Source: Streptomyces sp. NBC_01276 (GTDB lineage Bacteria > Actinomycetota > Actinomycetes > Streptomycetales > Streptomycetaceae). Taken from it: DNA of 64,000 bases. Positions 8,746 through 16,510 of this stretch are shown one piece after another. The notes beneath the pieces are model-generated. The model worked only from the letters and a program-made list of their open reading frames with translations, had not been told where the DNA came from and did no database searches. How positions within the stretch are numbered: position 1 is the stretch's first letter; each line of letters starts with the position of its first letter. Both the position numbers and the translations under genes were made by a program. The stretch is taken from assembly GCF_041435355.1 (NCBI RefSeq), contig NZ_CP108442.1, positions 5,826,501 to 5,890,500 on the forward strand. Direction: 5' to 3'.

Positions 8746-9290
8746 TGGCCGCCGGAGCGCGCCGGTACGACCCGGAGCGGCGGCAGCGGATCATCGACGC
8801 CGCGATCCGGGTGGTGGGGGACAAGGGGATCGCGGGGCTGAGCCACCGCAGCGCCGCGGCCGAGGCGGACGTGCCGCTCGGCTCGACGACCTACCACTTC
8901 AAGAGCCTGGACGATCTGCTGGTGGCGGCCCTCCGGCAGGCCAACGAGGCCTACGCGCCCGCGTTCGCGCCGCGCGGGGGCGAGGACCTGGCGGATGCCC
9001 TGGCCCGGCTGCTGGGGGAGGTCCTGGCGGCGGACCGGGGGCGGGCGGAGCTGGAGTACGAGCTCTACCTGGCCGCCCTGCGCCGGCCCGCGCTGCGGCC
9101 GGTCGCGGCCGAGTGGCTGGAGTCGGTGGCCGAGGCGCTGGCGGAACACACCGATCCGGTGACGGCGCGGGCGCTGGTGGCCGTGATGGACGGCATCTGC
9201 CTCCAGGTCCTGCTGACGGACTCCCCGTACGAGGAGGCGTACGCCCGCGAGATCCTCGCCCGGGTCCTGGGCCTGCCCCGCCGGCCGTGA
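8745..9290 (+). CDS. TetR family transcriptional regulator
   Basis: 181 aa. The N-terminal helix-turn-helix covers about residues 10-55 (RRQRIIDAAIRVVGDKG, then the recognition part PLGSTTYHFKS). The C-terminal ligand-binding domain is all-helical and not recognisable to a ligand. It is translationally coupled to the SMR pump, so it is probably a local repressor acting on the two GTGTAC-type sites upstream of the pump and sensing a pump substrate (inference). Confidence 0.9.
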   Translation: MAAGARRYDPERRQRIIDAAIRVVGDKGIAGLSHRSAAAEADVPLGSTTYHFKSLDDLLVAALRQANEAYAPAFAPRGGEDLADALARLLGEVLAADRGRAELEYELYLAALRRPALRPVAAEWLESVAEALAEHTDPVTARALVAVMDGICLQVLLTDSPYEEAYAREILARVLGLPRRP

Positions 9291-9326
9291 GCGGCGCGAT
9301 GTCGCCGTGCCGGAGGCCGCCGCGGT

Positions 9327-10202
9327 TCAGGGTGCGGAGCGGACCGCCTCCAGGGCCGCGGCGACGCTCGCCTCGATGTCCCGGATCGGGTAGAACACCT
9401 CGCGCACCGTGCGCTCCCGGTCCACGACCAGCGTCAGCCGCTTCAGCCGGCTCACCCCGCCCGCGCGGAAGGTCGGCAGTCGCAGGGCCGTCACCAGGTC
9501 GAGTTCCGCGTCCGAGAGGAGCGGGAAGCGCAGTCGCTCGTGCTCCGCGAACTCCCGCTGCTCGTCCGGGCGCTGGGTCGAGACCCCGTGGACGGTGGCG
9601 CCGGCCGCGGTGAACTCCGCGAGCTGGTCGCGGAAGGTACACGACTCCAGCGTGCACCCCTTCGCCCCGGGGATCCCGGCCCAGCCGGGCGGGTAGGACT
9701 CGCTCCGGGCGTACGCGCCGGGGAAGCAGTACAGGACGGTGAACGGCGTGTCCGCCACCGCGTCGCGGAGCTCGCCGAAACGGTCCGGCAGCAGCAGCTC
9801 CGGCAGTCGGGTGCCGCGCAGCGCGTGCACCCGCGCGGCCTCCTTCGAGGACTCCTCGGTCGTCGCCGTCATCTCTCCCTCTCCCAGGATCCAGGCGTCG
9901 CCCCAGTCCTGGAGGGCGACCAGGACCGGGAGCAGGCCCCGCCCGCGCGGGGTCAGCCGGTATTCGTGCCGCACCGGGCGTTCCTGGTACGGCGTGCGCG
10001 TCAGCACCCCGGCCTCGACGAGCAGCTTCAGCCGCTCGGCGAGCACCTTGCGGGACATGCCCAGCTCGCGCTGGAGCTCGTCGAAGCGGTGCAGACCGCG
10101 CGCGGTGTCGCGCACGATCAGCAGCGTCCACCAGTCGCCCACGACGTCGAGGGCCTGGGCGATGGAACAGTCCGCGTCGCCGAGGTGTGTGCGCTGGGCC
10201 AT
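9327..10202 (-). CDS. HxlR winged-helix regulator fused to a peroxiredoxin domain
   Basis: 291 aa with two domains. Residues 1 to about 110 are an HxlR/MarR-like winged helix (CSIAQALDVVGDWWTLLIVRD, then LGMSRKVLAERLKLLVEAGVL), including the N-terminal cysteine C12 used as a redox switch in some HxlR proteins. Residues about 125-285 are an AhpC/TSA-like domain with GCTLESCTFRD. C183 and C188 have the five-residue spacing of the peroxidatic and resolving cysteines of BCP-type peroxiredoxins. It is divergent from an MFS transporter with two palindromes between them. A peroxide- or electrophile-sensing regulator is a reasonable inference. Confidence 0.85.
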   Translation of the reverse strand: MAQRTHLGDADCSIAQALDVVGDWWTLLIVRDTARGLHRFDELQRELGMSRKVLAERLKLLVEAGVLTRTPYQERPVRHEYRLTPRGRGLLPVLVALQDWGDAWILGEGEMTATTEESSKEAARVHALRGTRLPELLLPDRFGELRDAVADTPFTVLYCFPGAYARSESYPPGWAGIPGAKGCTLESCTFRDQLAEFTAAGATVHGVSTQRPDEQREFAEHERLRFPLLSDAELDLVTALRLPTFRAGGVSRLKRLTLVVDRERTVREVFYPIRDIEASVAAALEAVRSAP

Positions 10203-10230
10203 GGCACTCCTTTGTCCGTTGACCCCAGGC

Positions 10231-10269
10231 TGTCATGCTGACATAGTCCGTTCCTAAAGGGAACTTACT
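10231..10269. promoter_or_regulatory. Two palindromes between the HxlR-Prx and MFS genes
   Basis: TGTCA-TGC-TGACA at 10231-10243 is a perfect inverted repeat. At 10250-10264 a second perfect repeat, GTTCC and GGAAC around TAAAG, extends at its ends by AGT (10245-10247) and ACT (10267-10269). They occupy the 90-bp divergent promoter region and are natural operator candidates for the HxlR-type regulator. Confidence 0.6.
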
Positions 10270-10292
10270 CGGGGACGCAAGGGGGCACGGGT

Positions 10293-11525
10293 GTGCTGCA
10301 GGGGCTCAAGGACCTACCGAAGGTCGTGTGGCTGCTGGCTGCGGGGATCTTCGTCAACGCCGTCGCCAGTTTCACCGTCGTCTTCGTCTTCCTCTACCTG
10401 ACCGGCCCGCGCGGCCTCGACGCCACCGGGGCGGGCCTGGTCGTCGGCATCGGCGGCATCGGCCTGGTCGCGGGCAATTTCACCGGCGGCTGGTACGGCG
10501 ACCGCTTCGGCCACCGCCGGGTGCTGCTCGCCGCCTCGGCCCTCGGCGGAACGGCCCTCGTCGCCCTGCCGGCGGTCCCCACCCTCCCGCTGGCACTCCT
10601 GCTGGCGCTCGCCCAGTACGCATCCGGGGTGATCCGCGCCGCCAACTCCGCGCTGGTCGCCGTCACCGTGCAGGAAGGCTCCCGCCGCCAGGCCTTCGCC
10701 GTCACCCGCTGCCTGTCCAACGGAGGCTTCGCGGTGGGCGGACCCCTCGGATCCCTCATCGCGACCGGGCTCTCCTACGACTGGCTCTTCGTCGCGGACG
10801 GCCTCGGCACCCTCCTCTTCGCCCTCTGGACCGCCCGGGTCGTCCCGGCCCGGGCCGCCACCGCCCCTCCCGCGGCCCCGGACGGGGGTCTGGGCCGCGG
10901 GGGGCTGTGGCCGGAGCTGCGGGCGCGGCCCGCCGTACTGGTCCTGCTCGGTGCGATCGCCGTCGTCGACGTCGTCTACCGGCAGCACCTGACGACCTTC
11001 CCCGTCTACCTCGCCGACCACGGTCTGGACACCCGCGCGTACGGATGGCTCATCGGGGTCAACTGCGGCGTCATCCTGCTCCTGGAGATCCCCGCCGCCC
11101 TCGCCCTGCGCCGGCGCTCCCCGCTGCACGTCATCGGCGTCGGGCTGGTGCTGGTGGGCGGCGGCTACGCGATGCTGATGGCGGGGGTCGGCACCGCGAC
11201 GGCCGTGGCGATGATGCTGCTGCTCACCCTCGGGGAGATCCTCTACAAGACCACCGCCACGGCGTACGTCGCGGACGAGTCGCCCGAGCACGCCGTCGGC
11301 CGGTTCCAGAGCCTGTACGCGGGTGTCTCCATCAGCGGGTTCGTCCTCGCCGCGCCCCTCGGGGGAGCCCTGTACGACACCGCGCCGGACCTGCTGTGGC
11401 CGCTGTGCGCGGCGCTCGGCGCGGCTGCCGGGGGGATCGTGCTGGTCACGGGTGCGCGGGAGGTGAGGCGACGCGTACGACCGGCACATGAGACCGGTTC
11501 GCGACCGAAGGCCGTCGCCGGTTAG
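10293..11525 (+). CDS. MFS transporter
   Basis: 410 aa with about 12 hydrophobic segments. The loop GGWYGDRFGHRRVLL between helices 2 and 3 (about residue 65) is the MFS motif A. Substrate cannot be told from sequence; drug or metabolite export is common in this class. It starts with GTG at 10293 and is divergent from the HxlR-peroxiredoxin gene, which probably controls it. dapD follows after 9 bp, although dapD is a housekeeping gene and likely has its own promoter. Confidence 0.88.
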   Translation: MLQGLKDLPKVVWLLAAGIFVNAVASFTVVFVFLYLTGPRGLDATGAGLVVGIGGIGLVAGNFTGGWYGDRFGHRRVLLAASALGGTALVALPAVPTLPLALLLALAQYASGVIRAANSALVAVTVQEGSRRQAFAVTRCLSNGGFAVGGPLGSLIATGLSYDWLFVADGLGTLLFALWTARVVPARAATAPPAAPDGGLGRGGLWPELRARPAVLVLLGAIAVVDVVYRQHLTTFPVYLADHGLDTRAYGWLIGVNCGVILLLEIPAALALRRRSPLHVIGVGLVLVGGGYAMLMAGVGTATAVAMMLLLTLGEILYKTTATAYVADESPEHAVGRFQSLYAGVSISGFVLAAPLGGALYDTAPDLLWPLCAALGAAAGGIVLVTGAREVRRRVRPAHETGSRPKAVAG

Positions 11526-11534
11526 GTTTCGGAT

Positions 11535-12515
11535 ATGACTGCTACGCGTACCACCGGCGCCGTCGCCGCCGGACTTGCCACCATCGCCGCCGACGGCACC
11601 GTCCTCGACACCTGGTTCCCCGCCCCCGAGCTGGTCGCCGAGCCCGGCCCGGCAGGCACCGAGCGCCTCACCGCCGAGCAGGCCGTGGAGCTCCTCGGCG
11701 CGGCCGCGGCCAAGGCCATCCGCTCGGACGCGGTCCGCGGCGTCGAGGTCGTAGCCGTCCGCACCGCCATCGCCTCCCTGGAGGACAAGCCGCTGGACGC
11801 GCACGACGCGTACCTGCGCCTGCACCTGCTCAGCCACCGCCTGGTCAAGCCGCACGGCCAGAACCTCGACGGCGTCTTCGGCCTGCTGGCCAACGTCGCC
11901 TGGACCTCGCTGGGCCCGGTCCCGGTCGACCAGGTCGAGACCGTCCGCCTGAACGCCCGCGCCGAGGGCCTGCACCTCCAGGTCACCTCGATCGACAAGT
12001 TCCCCCGCATGACCGACTACGTCGCCCCCAAGGGCGTGCGCATCGCCGACGCCGACCGCGTCCGCCTCGGCGCGCACCTCGCCGAGGGCACCACCGTCAT
12101 GCACGAGGGCTTCGTCAACTTCAACGCCGGCACCCTCGGCACCTCCATGGTCGAGGGCCGGATCTCGGCGGGCGTCGTCGTCGGGGACGGCTCCGACATC
12201 GGCGGCGGCGCGTCCACCATGGGCACCCTCTCGGGCGGCGGCAAGCAGATCATCTCGATCGGCGAGCGCACCCTGATCGGCGCCGAGGCGGGCGTGGGCA
12301 TCGCCCTGGGCGACGAGTGCGTCGTCGAGGCCGGCCTCTACGTGACCGCGGGCACCCGCGTGACCCTGCCGGACGGCGAGATCGTCAAGGCCCTGGAGCT
12401 CTCGGGCGCCGACAACATCCTCTTCCGCCGCAACTCGGTCACCGGCGCCGTCGAGGCCCGCCCCTACAAGGCGGCCTGGGGCGGCCTGAACGAGGTCCTG
12501 CACAGCCACAACTGA
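11535..12515 (+). CDS. dapD: Tetrahydrodipicolinate N-succinyltransferase DapD
   Basis: 326 aa. Catalyses succinyl transfer from succinyl-CoA to tetrahydrodipicolinate in lysine and meso-diaminopimelate synthesis. The size and layout are those of the long actinobacterial form: an N-terminal domain to about residue 160, then a left-handed beta helix of hexapeptide repeats ([39 protein letters not shown]). The C-terminus with [16 protein letters not shown] is characteristic. ATG at 11535, 9 bp after the MFS stop. A hairpin follows at 12608. Confidence 0.95.
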   Translation: MTATRTTGAVAAGLATIAADGTVLDTWFPAPELVAEPGPAGTERLTAEQAVELLGAAAAKAIRSDAVRGVEVVAVRTAIASLEDKPLDAHDAYLRLHLLSHRLVKPHGQNLDGVFGLLANVAWTSLGPVPVDQVETVRLNARAEGLHLQVTSIDKFPRMTDYVAPKGVRIADADRVRLGAHLAEGTTVMHEGFVNFNAGTLGTSMVEGRISAGVVVGDGSDIGGGASTMGTLSGGGKQIISIGERTLIGAEAGVGIALGDECVVEAGLYVTAGTRVTLPDGEIVKALELSGADNILFRRNSVTGAVEARPYKAAWGGLNEVLHSHN

Positions 12516-12607
12516 CGCCCGGCCGCCCTCACCTGCGGCTGAGCACCCGACCAACGCCCTGACCAGCGGCTGAGCCGCCACCGGTGGTCAACGTCGGTCA
12601 CCAACGA

Positions 12608-12645
12608 GCGCCCTCCCACGGCCCCGCGCGGGCCCGGGAGGGCGC
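12608..12645 (+). terminator. Hairpin terminator after dapD
   Basis: A 10-bp stem, GCGCCCTCCC at 12608-12617 with its complement at 12636-12645, encloses a smaller GCCC/GGGC hairpin. It sits about 95 bp after dapD and before the next gene. Confidence 0.6.
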
Positions 12646-12716
12646 ACGCGTTCCGGCTCCGCCGATGCCGTACGGGCCCGTGCGCGAAGCCGTTCACCCG
12701 GCCCTGCCCTCGACCC

Positions 12717-13262
12717 ATGGATGCATTATGGACGGCCCTCATAGCCGCCGGCGCGGCCGTCGTGGCCAGCGCGACCACGGGTTGGTTCACCTCCCGAGCC
12801 GCCAGGACGCAGGCGCTCTTGAGCCGTGAGGCGCAACTCGCGCAGCTCCGGCACGCACGGGCCGAGCACAGGTACCAGCAGCGCCGGGCGGCCTACGCGG
12901 AGTTCGCGAAGGCCGCCGGCGTCCTGCACAGCAGGGTGGGGGACATGGTCGCCGTCGCGGGGGATCCCGACGCGTTCGCGCTCCTGCTGGACGAGTCGCG
13001 TACGGAGCGGGCCGTGCTGATGAGCGCGATGCACGTGGCGTTCCTGGAAGGGCCCGCGGACGTGGGGGCTGCGGTCCGTGAGCTCTACGAGACCGTGAAC
13101 GGATTCTGGAGCGCGGCCCGCCGGCTTCACGAAGCCGTGTGTTCGGGTGATGCGGACCGTGCCGAGGAGCACCGGGAGCTGATGAACCGGTGCCGTGTCG
13201 CGGCCCGGCGCAGCCGCGACGCCTTCGTGGAGGCGGTGCGGGAGGCCATGGCGCCGGGCTGA
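12717..13262 (+). CDS. Conserved hypothetical protein with N-terminal membrane anchor
   Basis: 181 aa. An N-terminal hydrophobic segment (ALWTALIAAGAAVVASATTG) is followed by a charged, helical, coiled-coil-like domain rich in Arg, Ala and Glu (SREAQLAQLRHARAEHRYQQ and onwards). This resembles small Streptomyces proteins of unknown function whose helical domain faces the cytoplasm. ATG at 12717; no clear ribosome site, so the exact start is uncertain. No function can be assigned. Confidence 0.7.
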   Translation: MDALWTALIAAGAAVVASATTGWFTSRAARTQALLSREAQLAQLRHARAEHRYQQRRAAYAEFAKAAGVLHSRVGDMVAVAGDPDAFALLLDESRTERAVLMSAMHVAFLEGPADVGAAVRELYETVNGFWSAARRLHEAVCSGDADRAEEHRELMNRCRVAARRSRDAFVEAVREAMAPG

Positions 13263-13311
13263 CGGAGCGTGCGGGGCCGGGCGCTGCCGAGGGTGCCGGG
13301 ACGGTGCCGCG

Positions 13312-13566
13312 TCAGTGCAGGGGGATCGTGCGGATCAGGCCCGCGAAGGCCTGCTCCTCCGCCTCCGTCAGCTCCACCGACTCCATGGGGTGCGCACCGG
13401 CGGTGCGCTGGGCCGGGATGGCCGGCAGGCCGTCGTGGGCGCCCGGATCGGGGTGGTGGAGGCGGCTGTCCCGCAGCATGTGGCCGAGGCCGAGGACCCA
13501 GACGAGCGCCGCCACGAGCAGCACGGCCAGGCCGATTTCCTGGGCGGGGGAGATGGAGGGGAACAC
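13312..13566 (-). CDS. Small single-pass membrane protein, unknown function
   Basis: 84 aa from a GTG at 13566, chosen because GGAGGA lies four bases upstream. A longer in-frame start to 13647 is possible. One membrane helix (GLAVLLVAALVWVLGLG, about residues 10-26) is followed by a polar tail ending VELTEAEEQAFAGLIRTIPLH. The size and layout suggest a small membrane protein. It is convergent with the preceding gene. Function unknown. Confidence 0.55.
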   Translation of the reverse strand: MFPSISPAQEIGLAVLLVAALVWVLGLGHMLRDSRLHHPDPGAHDGLPAIPAQRTAGAHPMESVELTEAEEQAFAGLIRTIPLH

Positions 13567-13761
13567 GCGGTCCTCCGATGAGTGCGTACGGTGCGAGCCG
13601 GTACGGAGCCGGGGCGGACGATCGGGCGTGCAGACACTCAACACCACAACCAGCCGAAATCGGGAGGTGTGTGGCGAGCGTCACGCCAGGGGCGAAAGTC
13701 CCCTCCCGTACGGGCTGGACGGCCGTCGCGGCTCCGGTCGGTGGCCACGGAGTGACCGACG

Positions 13762-13812
13762 GCCACGGCTCCGGTGCGCCGCCACGGCTCCGGTGCGCCG
13801 CTACGGCTCCAG
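13762..13812 (+). repeat. Short 19-bp tandem repeat at the end of an acetyltransferase gene
   Basis: Two exact copies of GCCACGGCTCCGGTGCGCC (13762-13780 and 13781-13799) and a third partial copy from 13800 (GCTACGGCTCC). The partial copy contains the last codons and the stop of the minus-strand acetyltransferase gene, so the array looks like slippage copies of that gene's 3' end. Confidence 0.75.
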
Positions 13813-14256
13813 ACGGAGCTTGAACCCCTCGTGGCTGCGCGCGAAACCGAGACGCTCGTAGAACCGGTGCGCGGCCGTCCGCCGCTTGTCGCTGGTCAGC
13901 TGGACCAGGCCGCAGCCCCGCCCGCGGGCCCGCTCCACCGCCAGACCCATCAGCTCGGCGCCGAGGCCACCGCCGCGCCGGTCGGCGCGGATCCGTACCG
14001 CCTCGACCAGCGCCCGCTCCCGCCCGCCCTGACCCAGGCCCGGGATGTAGGTGAGCTGCAGGCAGCCGATCAGCGCGTCCCCGTCCTGGAGGACCAGCAG
14101 CTCGTTGCGGGGGTCGGCCTCGATGGCGGCGAAGGCCCGCTCGTGGGCCGCGCCGGCCTCGACCGGGACCGGACCGGTGGTTCGGTCCCCGGCCCCGTCG
14201 GCCAGCAGGGCCAGTACGGCGGGCAGGTCCTGGCGGGTGGCGAGGCGGAAGATCAT
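13801..14256 (-). CDS. GNAT family N-acetyltransferase
   Basis: 151 aa from ATG at 14256 (MIFRLATRQDLPAVLALL). GNAT motifs are present: the beta-strand ALIGCLQLTYIPGLG, the acetyl-CoA loop RRGGGLGAELM (about residues 95-105), and HRFYERLGFARSHEGFKL near the C-terminus. This type often acetylates small amines or toxins; the substrate is unknown. It lies 64 bp from the convergently placed end of the nuclease gene on the same strand. Its stop lies in a 19-bp tandem repeat. Confidence 0.88.
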   Translation of the reverse strand: MIFRLATRQDLPAVLALLADGAGDRTTGPVPVEAGAAHERAFAAIEADPRNELLVLQDGDALIGCLQLTYIPGLGQGGRERALVEAVRIRADRRGGGLGAELMGLAVERARGRGCGLVQLTSDKRRTAAHRFYERLGFARSHEGFKLRLEP

Positions 14257-14320
14257 GACCTGAGCATGGCAGGGGGCCCGGCCGGGACGGCGGCCGGGCT
14301 CCCTGCGGTCAGAGGAGGGA

Positions 14321-16162
14321 CTACGGGCGGAAGCGCAGCACCTGCGGGTCGTGGTCGCTGTTCTGGGCGGAGAACTCGGCGTTGACGTGCACGCTGTCGT
14401 ACGCGTAGTTCTTGACCCCCGGGCTGACCAGGATCTGGTCCAGCACCTGGGCGTTGCCCTGGTAGACGTAGGAGTAACGTTCCGCCTTCGGCAGCGACTT
14501 GATCGCCGAGTACAGCGCCCCGCCGTCCTCCAGCGCCTGCGCGGTGCCGGAGAACTCGAAGTCGTTGATGTCACCGACGGCGAGCACGGAGGCGTGCTTG
14601 TCGGCCGCCAGCAGCTGCTTCACGAACCCGTTCACGGCCTGCGCCTGGAGCAGTCGCTTGGTCTCCGAGGAGCGCACCGGGGGCTGGTGGACCGAGGTCA
14701 GGCCCTCGTCGCCGCCCTTGGAGGAGAAGTGGTTGGCGATGACGAAGACCGTCTTGCCCTTGAAGACGAACTCGCCGGCCAGCGGCTTGCGGCTGTCGGC
14801 CCACGCCGGGTTCGCCGGGTCGATCCGGCCGGGGGAGTGGGTCAGCGCGGCCTTGCCGTTCTCCGTCGTGACCCCGGTCGCCGTCACGGCGTCGCCGGGC
14901 GCGCGCTCGGTGAAGGAGACCCGCGCCGGGTTGAAGAGGAACACCTGGCGGATGTTGCCGCCGGGCTCGCCGCCGTCCTTGTTGTTCTCCGGGCTGACCG
15001 AACGCCACTGGTAGGCGGGGCCGCCCGCGGCGGCGATGGCCGCCGTGAACTTCGTCAGCGTCTGCTCGGCCGACACGGTGCCGTCGTTCTTGGCGCCGTT
15101 GTCGTCCTGGATCTCCTCCAGGGCCAGGATGTCGGGCGAGGCGAGGTTCTCCACGACCGCCTTGGCGAGGTTGTCGAACTTCGTCTGCGGGTCGGTCGGG
15201 TCGAGGTTCTCGACGTTGTACGTGGCCACCGCGAGCTCGTTCGCCGCCTGCGGCTTGGTCTTCTCGGGCGCGAGGGTGCCCGCCTTGACGGTGCCCAGGG
15301 TGCGGGCGACCAGGGTGTAGCCGCCGAACTGGTTGAAGTCGAGGGGGCCCTCGGTGGTCCCGGTCAGCTTGTCGCCGACGTTGGCCACCGGGAACGGCTG
15401 CTGCGCGACCGGCGCGAGCTGCTGGACCTGGAGGCGGCCGGTGTTCTGGGACTCGTACGAGCCGTAGAGCGTCCCGCCGCGCTTGGCGGTGTTCTCCCAG
15501 CCCTTCACCGTGACCCACATCTCGCTGTACGGGTCGGTGGCGCCGACCACGCGCGAGGTGCCGATCTTGACGTTCATGCCCTCCAGGGACTCGTAGTAGT
15601 CCAGGGCGTAGCGCGAGGGCTCCAGGGTCAGGCCGTTGATGCTGTTGGCGGCGGCCGGGTCGCCCGCCGGGGCGTAGGCGGCCGGTACCGAGTACTCGTT
15701 GACGGCGACGGCCGCGGGCAGCGCGTTGCCGGAGGAGACCACCGTGACGGTGGGCTTGGCTATCTGGGTGACCGACTGGTTGCCGGAGTTGACGCCGCCG
15801 GGGACGTACTCGCCGACCGTGCCCGAGACCTTGACCGCGTCGCCGACGGCGACGGTCGGGGCCGAACTGGTGAAGACGAAGATGCCCTCGCTGGTGGCGG
15901 GGTCGTCGTCGGCGTCGGGGTCCTGGATCCAGAATCCGCGCGAGCCGTAGGTGCGAACGCCCGTGACGATGCCCTGGACGTCGGCGACCGGCTTGCCGTT
16001 GAGCGGGGATGTCCGGGTGGTGCCCTGGATGTCGTGGATGCGTATCGGATCGGCGGACACGACGCCTTCGGCCGCGCCGGCGGTGCCCGCGAGCAGGCCG
16101 GAGGCCAGGGCGGTGGCGACGAGGGCCGCGACGGCGGCGGAACGGGGATGCGAGGAGCGCAT
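14321..16162 (-). CDS. Secreted endonuclease/exonuclease/phosphatase family nuclease
   Basis: 613 aa from the ATG at 16162, which gives a clean signal peptide (MRSSHPRSAAVAALVATALA, likely cut after AGA). Residues about 40-290 form an OB-fold-like region of the ExeM/NucH type (IRIHDIQGTTRTSPLNGKPV, VQGIVTGV). Residues about 300-613 are an endonuclease/exonuclease/phosphatase domain with ATYNVENL, LALEEIQD, ANHFSSKGGD, VGDINDFE and the terminal SDHDPQVLRF, the usual metal and catalytic boxes. An extracellular DNase is the likely role. An in-frame start at 16228 would add 22 residues before the signal. Confidence 0.9.
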   Translation of the reverse strand: MRSSHPRSAAVAALVATALASGLLAGTAGAAEGVVSADPIRIHDIQGTTRTSPLNGKPVADVQGIVTGVRTYGSRGFWIQDPDADDDPATSEGIFVFTSSAPTVAVGDAVKVSGTVGEYVPGGVNSGNQSVTQIAKPTVTVVSSGNALPAAVAVNEYSVPAAYAPAGDPAAANSINGLTLEPSRYALDYYESLEGMNVKIGTSRVVGATDPYSEMWVTVKGWENTAKRGGTLYGSYESQNTGRLQVQQLAPVAQQPFPVANVGDKLTGTTEGPLDFNQFGGYTLVARTLGTVKAGTLAPEKTKPQAANELAVATYNVENLDPTDPQTKFDNLAKAVVENLASPDILALEEIQDDNGAKNDGTVSAEQTLTKFTAAIAAAGGPAYQWRSVSPENNKDGGEPGGNIRQVFLFNPARVSFTERAPGDAVTATGVTTENGKAALTHSPGRIDPANPAWADSRKPLAGEFVFKGKTVFVIANHFSSKGGDEGLTSVHQPPVRSSETKRLLQAQAVNGFVKQLLAADKHASVLAVGDINDFEFSGTAQALEDGGALYSAIKSLPKAERYSYVYQGNAQVLDQILVSPGVKNYAYDSVHVNAEFSAQNSDHDPQVLRFRP

Positions 16163-16510
16163 GGGCGGGAACTCCGGATGTGTGGAGGAAGGGGGCCTCA
16201 TGGGCCCCGGTACATCTACGCGCGTCAATTTCCTGTGTGACCAGGGAAGTTGTCAAGGCCTCCAGGGAAGACAAGAGTTGACTGTGGGATGAACCAAAGG
16301 CGATGGCCCGCCGGGGCTGCCCGAAATGCGTCTACCCTGGTACGCCGTACCAGGCATGACGGCCCGTCCGTAGCGCCTCCCCGGCGCCGTCTCCGCGCAT
16401 CGTCCGCACAATCCCCCGCCCCACCGCCCCGCACCACCCCCCGACCGTCCCGCCGTCCCGCGCGTCCCGTCCGAACCGCTCTACGCATCCCGCCCGAGGA
16501 GAACCACCGC
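16163..16510. other. Divergent promoter region with direct repeats
   Basis: 348 bp between the nuclease (minus) and the next gene (plus). CCAGGGAAG occurs at 16241-16249 and again at 16262-16270, 21 bp apart. On the minus strand each reads CTTCCCTGG, and TTGACA precedes the second. This looks like a regulator site for the nuclease promoter. The remainder (16280-16490) shows no feature I can support; GAGGAGA at about 16494 is the ribosome site of the next gene. Confidence 0.4.
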
